From: Fibrobacter sp. UWH6
GTDB taxonomy: Bacteria > Fibrobacterota > Fibrobacteria > Fibrobacterales > Fibrobacteraceae
DNA: 64,000 nt
Assembly: GCF_900142465.1 (NCBI RefSeq)
Contig: NZ_FRAX01000002.1
Location: 124,001-188,000 of the forward strand
Direction: 5' to 3'
Under the pieces are notes generated by a model that was given only the letters and a program-made list of their open reading frames with translations, searched no databases and was not told the DNA's origin. Below are positions 18,585 through 27,166 of this stretch, in pieces (the stretch's first letter is position 1; each line of letters starts with the position of its first letter). Made by a program: the position numbers and the translations under genes.

Positions 18585-19642
18585 GAAGTTTCTCCGTAAA
18601 GTTCAAGCCATTCCTTCTTATGGGATTCCCAGGAATTTCTGGCCATGTACTGCACAGCAAGCGATTCCTTTTCGCCAATCTTACCGCTAACAAAATCAGA
18701 ATACGCCTCGGCCATCTTTTCAGCAAGAATTTCCACATGTTCGCTTTCGGATTCGTAGTGATAGCCATACAGACAATCAGACTGTTTCAAAATATCCTTG
18801 ACACATGCAATATCAGGGCAGATCAAAGTTTTCCCAAGAGAGAACGCCAGCGGAATCGTTCCTGAATTCAGAGAAGAACGATAGCTGTAGGGCACAGTCA
18901 TAACGCACGCCGACTTTACATAGGCAGACAATTCATCATCCGGAATAAAACCAGGATTAAAGACAATGCGTTTACAGTTTCCAATCAAATTACGTATATC
19001 GGCTTCATAGGAAGCAGGTTCCACCTTTCCGCAAATCAAAAGAACAGGCAATTCCACATTCTCGTTTTCACCGAATGCTTTCATAAAAGCCTTCACCAGC
19101 ACCTCTATATTCTTGTAAGGCTGGATAGCCCCCGAGAACAGCATAATCGGAGAACGTTCATCAATCCCAAACTTCTTGCGAACATCAAGATCGCTTTCAG
19201 GGTAAGACCCGTAATAATCTCCATGAGGAACAAGCTTAACCTTCCCTGCATATTTTTCAAGATGGGCAATAGTCAGAGTGTCTTCGCACATCACATGAAT
19301 AACACTTGAAAAACGGGCCAGCAGCTTAAAGAGAATCTTGTTGTAAAAAGGAGTCTTTACATGAGAAACGATATTGTGAATCGTCCAGACAATACGTTTA
19401 TTCTTCTGTTTCAGAGCAAGTAAAAAATAGAGTCTCTTTAAAAAGGAGAAAAAAGTCTTACTCTGATCAAACCAGTTGATGTGATAAACATCCGATTCAA
19501 ACAAATTCCCAGAGCCTTCTTTCTTCATTTCTTTGTAGCTCACACATTGAAAATTGCCCGAAGACTCCAGCAACTTCGCCAGATTAAACAGGAAATGATT
19601 TGTTCTTTTTTGACATGACGGATAGAAACAAACTTTTTTCAT
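18578..19642 (-). CDS. GT-B-type glycosyltransferase (GT4-like)
   Basis: About 354 residues from the ATG at 19642, chosen because GAGG lies 7-8 nt upstream; a TTG at 19654 in the same frame would overlap the previous stop. The N-terminal domain has DVYHINWFDQSKTFF and RIVWTIHNIVSHVKTPF. The C-terminal domain has IMLFSGAIQPYKNIEVLVKAF (start of the donor domain) and SSLNSGTIPLAFSLGKTLICPD, a GT4-like donor pocket. The motif pattern matches the product of 13552-14607, so the two may be paralogues. It lies in the middle of the minus-strand operon. Confidence 0.85.
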   Translation of the reverse strand: MKKVCFYPSCQKRTNHFLFNLAKLLESSGNFQCVSYKEMKKEGSGNLFESDVYHINWFDQSKTFFSFLKRLYFLLALKQKNKRIVWTIHNIVSHVKTPFYNKILFKLLARFSSVIHVMCEDTLTIAHLEKYAGKVKLVPHGDYYGSYPESDLDVRKKFGIDERSPIMLFSGAIQPYKNIEVLVKAFMKAFGENENVELPVLLICGKVEPASYEADIRNLIGNCKRIVFNPGFIPDDELSAYVKSACVMTVPYSYRSSLNSGTIPLAFSLGKTLICPDIACVKDILKQSDCLYGYHYESESEHVEILAEKMAEAYSDFVSGKIGEKESLAVQYMARNSWESHKKEWLELYGETSC

Positions 19643-19650
19643 ATCGTACC

Positions 19651-20514
19651 TCAAAAAAGATGAAGAACTTTCGTGGGAATATATTCAACAAAGAAACGGA
19701 TAACACCGTAATAGAAAGCCTTAGCCTTCATTCCTGCACGCTGGTGACGTCGGAATGCGTCTTTTACCAAAGTTGCATGATAGGCCCAATTTTCCTTGAA
19801 GCTCAGTTCATCGTAGAGGGACTGATGCTTATTCCGGATGTATGAAGTATTTTCTGACCAGTTCAGCACGTTATTAGAAACGCGAGCCTTGACATTCACC
19901 TCATCTAGACAAACCACAAGGGCTTCCGGCACAAAATGAAATTCAGCCACCTGTGCCAAACGGATGCACAGTTCATACTCCTGCCAAAAAGTCAAACGTT
20001 CATCAAAATTTCCAACTTTTTCAAGCAAATTTCTAGGGAAGAAAAGGCATGAAGTGGAAGTCACGTAAGTGGTACGGATTAGGCGAGACAAGTTCCCAGA
20101 AAATTTCTGTGGAGGAATGACGGTATGAAGAGTTTCACCTTCACTTGAAACTTTTTTGAAAGTTCTTCCACAAAAAATGACGGAGCCCGGATGTTGATCG
20201 TGGAGAGCTAACTGTTTTTCAAGCTTATTAGGAAGCCACTCATCATCATCATCAAGAAATGCAATAAACTTGCCTGTGGCCCGAGCAATACCCTGATTAC
20301 GGGCATAATTTCCACCTCGTGAATCCTTGGCATCAATGCGAACGTAAACGATGCGAGGATCTACGGCATAAATTTTCTGGGTATCATCAGTAGAGGCGTC
20401 ATCCACAACGATACATTCCAAATCCCCCGTGGTCTGCGACAGGGCGCTCTGAATTGCCTTTTCTAAAAGTTGACAACGATTTTTTGTCGTAATGACAACA
20501 GAAAACTTATTCAC
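19651..20514 (-). CDS. Family 2 glycosyltransferase
   Basis: A 287-residue GT-A enzyme. FSVVITTKNRCQLLEKAIQS and LECIVVDDASTDDTQKIY form the nucleotide-sugar site; KFIAFLDDDDEWLPNKLEKQ carries an extended DDDD metal motif. WQEYELCIRLAQVAEFHFVP resembles the catalytic-base segment. The start codon is GTG and overlaps the stop of the wzy-like gene by 8 nt, so translation is probably coupled. The C-terminus is aromatic and basic, suggesting membrane association. Donor sugar unknown. Confidence 0.9.
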   Translation of the reverse strand: MNKFSVVITTKNRCQLLEKAIQSALSQTTGDLECIVVDDASTDDTQKIYAVDPRIVYVRIDAKDSRGGNYARNQGIARATGKFIAFLDDDDEWLPNKLEKQLALHDQHPGSVIFCGRTFKKVSSEGETLHTVIPPQKFSGNLSRLIRTTYVTSTSCLFFPRNLLEKVGNFDERLTFWQEYELCIRLAQVAEFHFVPEALVVCLDEVNVKARVSNNVLNWSENTSYIRNKHQSLYDELSFKENWAYHATLVKDAFRRHQRAGMKAKAFYYGVIRFFVEYIPTKVLHLF

Positions 20515-21859
20515 TTACAGCCTCCTCTTCAGTAATCTTCTGAGATTCACCGCTTAAACTTTCTTCCCGCATTTCGTCATCTTCTTCAACACGGCATGCG
20601 CCCATACAATACCCCATCAGCATGTAGGCAAATACGTTATTGCCGCCAATCTCACCAGACATACAGGCAGACACAAAAAAGACTACCGTAACCAGCATAC
20701 CTCCCTGTCCATAGTCAAAACGTCGTCGTCTAAAGAAATAGAAGAACGCGAACAGGAACAGCAGAAAATAGGATGAGATTCCACAAAGGCCGTAGTCAAT
20801 GAGTTGGAAGAAAATCACCGATTCCAGGCCACCAATTTCCTTATCGGTAACGCGGTCATTATAGGCGTCGCGCTCCATCACCGTCTTACTTGTATAACGA
20901 ACCCCATTTCCATAAATGGGACTGTTCATGAAATGAACATAAGAAAACAGAAGTTGTTCCTGTCTCATCGATATGGAACTACCTTGTCCCTCGACAGAAA
21001 ATTCTTCAACAAATTTATGTGCAAAATTTGCCACTGCAAACGCAAGCACAACAACGGCAAGGAACTTAATCTTAACATTGACCTTACCTAAGAAGAACAG
21101 CAGCAAACCAAGTAAAGAACAAGCAAGAGCCGTTCTTGATCCGGAAAGGCACACTAACAGGAACAGGGCACCCCATACAAACCACACCTTGTTGCGAGGC
21201 CACGGAATTCTTTTCATGCAACAGGTAAACATCATCAAGGCACAGCTCATCATACAGCCAAACGCAGAGGGATGAATCGTCGTCACGAATATTCTGTTTC
21301 GATAGCTTCTTGAAGCAGAAACGGCACTGTTCAAATCATAAAAGCCATCATAATTCGGGAACGCCTTACAAATCAGGGGGAAGATATAATTCGTACGCAG
21401 CACAAACTCGATTACACCCAGCACACATATGACAGCTACAGGATAGAACCACTTTTCCTCAATCTTTATTTCCTTAAAATACAAGCCACCCATATAGGCA
21501 ACAATAAGGTAGGCATAGCTCTCCATGAAATAGCGGAATGCATTATAAAGGCCCTTCGAACCGTCCCCATTCAATACAGCAGTTCCTGCGAGAGACATCA
21601 TCAACAAAAACAGAGGGATACGCAAGGGATGTTTGATGACACCATCAACCAGAGCAGAGCTATTCCTTAAAACAGCCAAGCCAAAGAAACCGTAGAGGAA
21701 AGCCTGTTGGGGAGAAATCTGAGGGCTTTGGGTAAAGCTGACGCATTGCGGAAAAAGGATAACGCTTGCAAGAATCCAAGGATAACTCTGATTCTTATTC
21801 CCAAGAATCATCATTGCAAACAAAGCAAAGAACGCCAGCAGAACCGCAACACTAATCAT
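20507..21859 (-). CDS. O-antigen polymerase/ligase family protein (Wzy or WaaL-like)
   Basis: A 450-residue polytopic protein with about 11-12 hydrophobic segments. A large periplasmic loop around residues 295-355 contains MRQEQLLFSYVHFMNSPIYGNG, cut here to its recognisable core LLFSYVHFMNSPIYGNG; this Gly-Asn-Gly loop matches the Wzy_C/O-antigen-ligase region. VWGALFLLVCLSGSRTALACS has the conserved S-R-T. Such proteins polymerise repeat units or ligate polymer on the periplasmic side. With the Wzx-like protein at 4812 a polymerase role is most likely. The tail is acidic (MREESLSGESQKITEEEAVSE region), which is unusual. It begins 3 nt after the upstream GT4 stop. Confidence 0.85.
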   Translation of the reverse strand: MISVAVLLAFFALFAMMILGNKNQSYPWILASVILFPQCVSFTQSPQISPQQAFLYGFFGLAVLRNSSALVDGVIKHPLRIPLFLLMMSLAGTAVLNGDGSKGLYNAFRYFMESYAYLIVAYMGGLYFKEIKIEEKWFYPVAVICVLGVIEFVLRTNYIFPLICKAFPNYDGFYDLNSAVSASRSYRNRIFVTTIHPSAFGCMMSCALMMFTCCMKRIPWPRNKVWFVWGALFLLVCLSGSRTALACSLLGLLLFFLGKVNVKIKFLAVVVLAFAVANFAHKFVEEFSVEGQGSSISMRQEQLLFSYVHFMNSPIYGNGVRYTSKTVMERDAYNDRVTDKEIGGLESVIFFQLIDYGLCGISSYFLLFLFAFFYFFRRRRFDYGQGGMLVTVVFFVSACMSGEIGGNNVFAYMLMGYCMGACRVEEDDEMREESLSGESQKITEEEAVSE

Positions 21860-21862
21860 ATT

Positions 21863-22918
21863 TTAACTCAACAAATCCTGGTAGCCTCTTTCCAAGCAGC
21901 CCTTCACAACATCACCTGTAAAATGAGTGCTGGCACGTTCCCAACCCGCCTTTCCCATCTTCAGTCGCAAGGCCTTATCATTAACGATAGTCTCCAAAGC
22001 CTTCGTCAGGGCAAGAATGTCTCCGGGTTCACAAAGAATTCCGCAAACTCCATCTTCAACCACTTCTGCAGTTCCACCAACGAAGGTCGAAATCACAGGC
22101 AAACCAAAGCCGAGTGCTTCAACCAAACTCATACTAAAGCGTTCTGCATAGGAAGGAAGCACAAGCAAATCATACTTGGGCAACTGTCTGATATAATCCC
22201 CATGTTTCATCCAGGGCGACACGCTGATCAGACTTGATTTCGAGGACTTTTCAACACATTCACGAACCTTGTCCACTTCACCATCGCCAAAAAGGAACAA
22301 CTCCACAGGCACAGAAAAAGAAGACTTATCAAAGGCTTCAATCAAATCATACACGCCCTTACGATTTCCGAATCTTCCTGAAAAAATCACCTTCACAGGA
22401 TTTTCATGCAAAGAAAGATCCTCCGGAGCACCGGCAATACTTTCGCCAGGATTCGGGATTACCACGAAATTTTCGGAAGAAGGAGACACCGATCTAACAA
22501 TATCCTTCATTTCCGAAGAGAGAATGAAAATCTTTTCGGAATGAACGAAATAATCCTTCAACATTAGCTTTACAATTGAAGGCGCTCCATTGCAGAATTT
22601 ATCAAACAGGCTTCCGTGAATGTGACAAACGTACTTTCGACCGCGAAGACGGAGGCAGCGGCTAATCAAATATTTGCGAAAGAAACTTCCATAACTAGAA
22701 GTGTGAATCTGAAAGAAATCAAACTGGCTCGGCGGGCAAATAAGAAGACGCAAGCAAAGCAAAAAAAGAACCGGAAGAGACTTCACAAAGGAGCCATTGT
22801 AGCTAGCAATAAAATTGCCCTCAGGCAATTTAAAAAGCTTCTTATAACTCACAAGAACAGAACTGATTCCACCCTGAACATAAAGAGCCGGCCCAATATG
22901 ACAAATTTTTTCAATCAT
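21863..22918 (-). CDS. GT4-family glycosyltransferase
   Basis: A 351-residue GT-B enzyme. The N-terminal domain has HIGPALYVQGGISSVLVSYK (Gly-Gly loop) and KYVCHIHGSLFDKF. The donor domain has VKVIFSGRFGNRKGVYDLIEAF and DLLVLPSYAERFSMSLVEALGFGLPVIST, with the conserved E-x7-E region of GT4 (Glu in AERFSMSLVEAL). Its ATG overlaps the heparinase-family stop (ATGA). It transfers a retained-configuration sugar to the lipid intermediate; donor unknown. Full length. Confidence 0.92.
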   Translation of the reverse strand: MIEKICHIGPALYVQGGISSVLVSYKKLFKLPEGNFIASYNGSFVKSLPVLFLLCLRLLICPPSQFDFFQIHTSSYGSFFRKYLISRCLRLRGRKYVCHIHGSLFDKFCNGAPSIVKLMLKDYFVHSEKIFILSSEMKDIVRSVSPSSENFVVIPNPGESIAGAPEDLSLHENPVKVIFSGRFGNRKGVYDLIEAFDKSSFSVPVELFLFGDGEVDKVRECVEKSSKSSLISVSPWMKHGDYIRQLPKYDLLVLPSYAERFSMSLVEALGFGLPVISTFVGGTAEVVEDGVCGILCEPGDILALTKALETIVNDKALRLKMGKAGWERASTHFTGDVVKGCLERGYQDLLS

Positions 22919-24825
22919 GAAAGCACCTTAATCTTCGTTTCAAAACTTGAATTTCCAGAACACTTCTTTTGTGCGTACAGCACCTTGCAAGGGACCTTTT
23001 CCCCAAAGTGTTCAGAATACCACCCCATCACAGGAGATTCTTCGCCAGACACAATACGATATTCCAGCGACGGATCCGTAGTGATTTGCACCTGACGAGC
23101 CCCGGCAACAGAGATTACAAAGACACCCTTGGAAGTTTCAACCACCTGCGCACAAGGACTTAAATGGAAGGGTATTTCCGCATCATGAGATCCGTCAGAC
23201 TTTAAAGAGTCCGTGATTATAAATTCTTCCTGGTCCCGCAAGAATTCGACCTTTCGAGAATGACAGACGCCAAGCTTATCATAACCACTGTGGGTTGCAA
23301 CAACAGAATCATTTTCAACCTGCAAGGCTCTGCACTTAAAATGATTCAACCACATGGTAGGTCCGGCCTGAGTGGCCTGATCCATAAAATCAACGCGGAC
23401 TGTATTATGGGCAACAGTTCCCATAAAGTATTTACGCCAAACCTTGTGAGTATGATAAGTAAACGTACCCGAATCCACAACAACAGGGAAACCGTCCACA
23501 TGCAAGATAATGCTCAATGCATCGGCATGACCATGTGCAGCGATACTCAAGAAGCCCAAAGGAGCCGCATCAAAATGGAGAAATGTTTCCCTTCCTCCAG
23601 CCATCTTTCTAAAAATGTAATGACCGCTTTCTGTCAGGAACACATTCTTGTCAGGATTATCGCCGTCGGCGTTCAAAGCGTCAAAAGCAGCCTTTCCCTG
23701 ATTGTCAAAAATCAATTGGTTCTTATCATCCCAGCTCAAGTCGGAACGTTTTAGGGAAGCATCAGCAAAATAGGTTGCAAAAGATGTCAGCAGCGATCTA
23801 AAGTTATTGAAATGACCACCAGCATCAGGACGCAACAGGAATCCATCATCCCCATCTCCATACATGGGATAATTGTAGTTCACATCCAGCATGGCATTCA
23901 AGTAACGAGCCATCTGATGAAGGCGGTCCTTATACGACGACGACAACGGACACCCCGCCTCATCTCCCATCACGGAGGCAAGCAAAAAGAAGTCATCAAT
24001 AAATTGGATGTACTCGGCAGCCTCTTCTCGATTTACGCCATCGGACACATTCTGCAAGAGAATTTCTCTTTCAAGTCCTGCCTTGGCATAAGCACGATAT
24101 TTTTCACGTTTTGGAAAATCCCAGCAACATGACGCAATAAAGAGGCCAGCATATTCTGCAACAAGGTGATTATTCGCAGACGAATACAGCGACGGATGCT
24201 TCCTTGAAAATTCAATATGCTGGTTCACGAGGGGAAGCCATACTTCACGGACAAATCGTCCGAAGTTTTCGTCAGACTTACAAAGATTTTCAGCATCCAA
24301 CAACTTCCAGCAATACGCCCAGTTAATTAGACGGATGTTTACCTCGATATTGCTGTACCAGTTTACCCCCCGCAAATAGGGATTCGAATCCATCCACGAT
24401 GAAACATGATAGACAAATAGATCTAGTAAATCACGATTTCCCGATTCCTTAAAAAGTTTTGCAATACACGTCAGGAACAGCATGCGGTTAACTTCCCACA
24501 CATGCTTGGCGCTGCCAAATTCATCGGAACGAATATTAATCTTATGGGCAAACGTTTCAGGGAACGATCTTCCCGACGAAAGATCACGATGCCAGTCTAT
24601 CGGCTTATAAATATCAACAGCCGATTCAAAGATAGGATACATCAAGTGAGCATTTTCATCAGCAACCAAACGGGGCGGAACTTTCCCCTCTAAATTGCAT
24701 TTTGCAACGTTTCGTTTAAACAGACGTTTATCAAGAACATGCGTGCGGAATCGCTGACCTACACGATAAAAAACCTCTTCGGGAGAAAAGGTCTTAATGC
24801 GTTGAATATACCATACTAATGACAT
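22915..24825 (-). CDS. Heparinase II/III-family protein (polysaccharide-locus type)
   Basis: A 636-residue protein. The N-terminal alpha-toroid half contains LRGVNWYSNIEVNIRLINW and SDGVNREEAAEYIQFIDDF. The C-terminal beta half carries the signature SIAAHGHADALSIILHVDGF, VVVDSGTFTYHTHKVWRKYF, then GTVAHNTVRVDFMDQ. These are standard for heparinase II/III-like proteins in capsule and O-antigen loci, whose lyase-type catalytic His and Tyr reside there. No clear signal peptide is visible, as is usual for this subgroup. It is the first gene of the minus-strand polysaccharide operon, with a TAnnTTTG box 7 nt upstream of its ATG. Substrate is unknown; a uronate-containing polymer is inferred. Confidence 0.88.
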   Translation of the reverse strand: MSLVWYIQRIKTFSPEEVFYRVGQRFRTHVLDKRLFKRNVAKCNLEGKVPPRLVADENAHLMYPIFESAVDIYKPIDWHRDLSSGRSFPETFAHKINIRSDEFGSAKHVWEVNRMLFLTCIAKLFKESGNRDLLDLFVYHVSSWMDSNPYLRGVNWYSNIEVNIRLINWAYCWKLLDAENLCKSDENFGRFVREVWLPLVNQHIEFSRKHPSLYSSANNHLVAEYAGLFIASCCWDFPKREKYRAYAKAGLEREILLQNVSDGVNREEAAEYIQFIDDFFLLASVMGDEAGCPLSSSYKDRLHQMARYLNAMLDVNYNYPMYGDGDDGFLLRPDAGGHFNNFRSLLTSFATYFADASLKRSDLSWDDKNQLIFDNQGKAAFDALNADGDNPDKNVFLTESGHYIFRKMAGGRETFLHFDAAPLGFLSIAAHGHADALSIILHVDGFPVVVDSGTFTYHTHKVWRKYFMGTVAHNTVRVDFMDQATQAGPTMWLNHFKCRALQVENDSVVATHSGYDKLGVCHSRKVEFLRDQEEFIITDSLKSDGSHDAEIPFHLSPCAQVVETSKGVFVISVAGARQVQITTDPSLEYRIVSGEESPVMGWYSEHFGEKVPCKVLYAQKKCSGNSSFETKIKVLS

Positions 24826-24832
24826 TCTCTTT

Positions 24833-24840
24833 CAAAGATA
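24833..24840 (-). promoter_or_regulatory. Candidate TAnnTTTG promoter box for the minus-strand polysaccharide operon
   Basis: On the minus strand TATCTTTG lies 7 nt before the heparinase-family ATG at 24825, preceded by a T-rich tract and a TTGACTTG segment about 19 nt upstream. A purine-rich AAAGAGA lies between box and start. Transcription from here would give a very short or no leader for the eight-gene operon. Confidence 0.5.
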
Positions 24841-24884
24841 GAAAAATAGAACAAGTCAACTAAAAATGGAATAAACAAAAAAAC

Positions 24885-24917
24885 TTGAAAAAGCCCAATT
24901 TCCTTATTACATTATAC
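24885..24917 (+). promoter_or_regulatory. Candidate sigma-70-like promoter of the lamin-tail/CotH gene
   Basis: TTGAAA at 24885-24890 is followed after 17 nt by TACATT at 24908-24913, overlapping TTATAC. The start codon ATG is at 24920, only 6 nt beyond the -10-like element, and there is no ribosome site. This suggests a leaderless message, or that a later start is used. Confidence 0.4.
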
Positions 24918-24919
24918 AG

Positions 24920-27133
24920 ATGATGATTGAATTAAAAAACACACTTTCCACAATATCGACAATGCTATTGACGGCATTTATTCTTTCATCGATATCCAAC
25001 TGTGCAACATTTGCCTCAGACGAGGAAGACTCCTCCGAGGAACAGCGTTTACAGGATCGGGCTCACATTTCCATATCAGAAATTCAAATTCAAAATTTAG
25101 ATTTTAAAGACGATGCAGGTCAATTACCTAGTTGGATCGAACTATACAACTCAAAAGATTCAACCGTCAGCCTCAAAAACGTCTACTTGACAGATAACAT
25201 AGCGGAACCCGACAAATGGAAATTTTCCAGCGAGGAAATTCCAGCCAAATCATACAAAATCGTCTTCTGCGATCAAAAAGATTCAAATTTTCATACAAAC
25301 TGGAATCTAGGCAAAAAGGGCGGCAGTATATATCTGCTAAATTCCAAATTTGACGTATTGGATTCAGTCACCTACCCTCAGTTGACAAACGGAATCAGTT
25401 ACGGGAAAAACAATGACGGGATCTGGGGATACTTCTCAAAAGCCACCCCAGAAAACGCAAACGTAGATTCAAACTGGTATTCGGAAATAGCCAAAACCAT
25501 AAATCTAAATACAAAATCCGGATTCTACAAAGATCCTTTTATCCTGCAGGCACCGACGCCATCCGACAAGGAAACCATCCGCTGCACACAGGACGGATCT
25601 GTACCCAGCAAAAATTCCCCCATTTTCAGTAAGAGTCTCCTCATCGAAAAAAACACCATCTTGCGTTGCGCCGGTTTTAAAAACGGAGCACTTACCATAA
25701 ACACGACAACCAGATCCTACTTTGTCGGCGAAAAAATAAAGATGCCTGTAATCTCCGTTAGCGTAGACCCCATCTTTTTCAAGGAATCCTACTATTACGA
25801 CAATCACTCATGTTCTGACCCCAACGCGGATGCCGGATATCTCAATGAAACGGAATACCCCGTCCACGTCGAATATTTCGCAAAAGGAAGTTCATCCAAG
25901 AAAGTCAGTTTTGAAATTGATGCAGGAATTTCCATTGCAGGAGGCTGCACCCGATACTACCCAAAGAAATCCGTCAACATCAAAATGAGAAAAGTCTATC
26001 AAGACGGCAAACTCACCTACACGCTTTTCGACACTCGCCCCAACAACAATAAATTCAAATCTTTCCGTCTTAGAAATCTCGGCAATCGATTCTACAAGGA
26101 TTATGTAGGAGACGCCGCATTCACAAGCCTTCTGGAAGGGACAACCATAGATTACCAGCGTTCACACCCCGTAGTAGTTTTCTATAACGGCGAATACTAC
26201 GGAATCCACAACATACGCGAAATATTAAACGCTGATTATATAGAGACCAACTACGGAATCAACTCAAAAACCGTAACCGTCGTAGAACATCACCGCGAAA
26301 ATTTCAGCGGAAAATCAATTAAAAAATACGTTGATTTCATCAGGTACATCGCCAATTCCGATTTTTCAAGGCAAGACGAATACGACACCCTGCAAACAAA
26401 ATTGGACATAATAAACTTTACGAACTACATGGCTTTTGAAATTTACAGCCTCAACGACGATTGGCCAACAAATAACGTTCGTGCCTGGAAATCAGATTCC
26501 ACACGTTGGAAATACATGGCATTCGACATAGATCATGGTTTTAACCTTGATTCCTATGAATGGCAAAAAAGCAACCAGAACATATTCGACTGGATCCGAG
26601 ACCGTTCAACCCCATGGTCATTTGCCAAGGTTTACACTCAACTCATTCAAAATGATGACTTCAAGAGAGCCTTCATCAATCATTCCGCCATTCTGTTTAG
26701 TCACTATCTAACCGCCGAAAAAGTTTCCAATGCAGTTAAGACGATTCTAGCCCAAATTGACTCCGACGAAATGGACCGTGACATGGAACGATTCCCTCGC
26801 TCCGTTTCTAAAGACGGCGAGGACATCATAAAATGGGCCGTAGAACGCGACAAATCCGTCATAGAAGATTACAGAAAAGAATTCAACCTAGGCAAGACCA
26901 CACCTATTTCTTTCGAAGCCAAGGGAGCTGGCTACATAACCATCGACGGAATGCGGCTTCCAGAAAATCATTCAAAAACATTTAGTGGAACATTCTTTAG
27001 AGGAAACAAACTCCTAATAGAGGCCATCCCCGAAAGCGGACACAACTTTACCCAATGGGACGACGGCGTTACAGAAAATCCGCGCCTAGTTTCCCCAGAA
27101 AAGAAGTCTTCCTATACAGCAAACTTTAAATAA
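24920..27133 (+). CDS. Lamin-tail + HEX_C + CotH domain surface lipoprotein
   Basis: A 737-residue exported protein. An N-terminal hydrophobic segment ends in SSISNC (lipobox-like, Cys28). Residues about 45-180 form a lamin-tail-like domain: PSWIELYNSKDSTVSLKNVY, then KKGGSIYLLNSKFDVLDSVT. A chitobiase C-terminal-like segment follows (TIRCTQDGSVPSKNSPIFS). The CotH kinase-like domain spans about 270-640, with SFRLRNLGNRFYKDYVGDA, VFYNGEYYGIHNIRE, the NDDWPTNN motif and AFDIDHGFNLD. The C-terminus is an InlB-type repeat (AIPESGHNFTQWDDG). The same architecture occurs at 31117. A cell-surface protein-kinase or adhesion role is inferred. It is divergent from the polysaccharide operon, and a terminator follows. 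Confidence 0.85.
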   Translation: MMIELKNTLSTISTMLLTAFILSSISNCATFASDEEDSSEEQRLQDRAHISISEIQIQNLDFKDDAGQLPSWIELYNSKDSTVSLKNVYLTDNIAEPDKWKFSSEEIPAKSYKIVFCDQKDSNFHTNWNLGKKGGSIYLLNSKFDVLDSVTYPQLTNGISYGKNNDGIWGYFSKATPENANVDSNWYSEIAKTINLNTKSGFYKDPFILQAPTPSDKETIRCTQDGSVPSKNSPIFSKSLLIEKNTILRCAGFKNGALTINTTTRSYFVGEKIKMPVISVSVDPIFFKESYYYDNHSCSDPNADAGYLNETEYPVHVEYFAKGSSSKKVSFEIDAGISIAGGCTRYYPKKSVNIKMRKVYQDGKLTYTLFDTRPNNNKFKSFRLRNLGNRFYKDYVGDAAFTSLLEGTTIDYQRSHPVVVFYNGEYYGIHNIREILNADYIETNYGINSKTVTVVEHHRENFSGKSIKKYVDFIRYIANSDFSRQDEYDTLQTKLDIINFTNYMAFEIYSLNDDWPTNNVRAWKSDSTRWKYMAFDIDHGFNLDSYEWQKSNQNIFDWIRDRSTPWSFAKVYTQLIQNDDFKRAFINHSAILFSHYLTAEKVSNAVKTILAQIDSDEMDRDMERFPRSVSKDGEDIIKWAVERDKSVIEDYRKEFNLGKTTPISFEAKGAGYITIDGMRLPENHSKTFSGTFFRGNKLLIEAIPESGHNFTQWDDGVTENPRLVSPEKKSSYTANFK

Positions 27134-27138
27134 AAAAA

Positions 27139-27162
27139 GCCCTCAAAGTGAGGGCTAATTTT
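27139..27162. terminator. Bidirectional intrinsic terminator between convergent genes
   Basis: Perfect 6-bp stem GCCCTC/GAGGGC (27139-27144 and 27150-27155) with a 5-nt loop. It is preceded by A-rich DNA and followed by TAATTTT, so it can serve both the CotH gene and the convergent GT4 gene. Confidence 0.8.
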
Positions 27163-27166
27163 ACTG

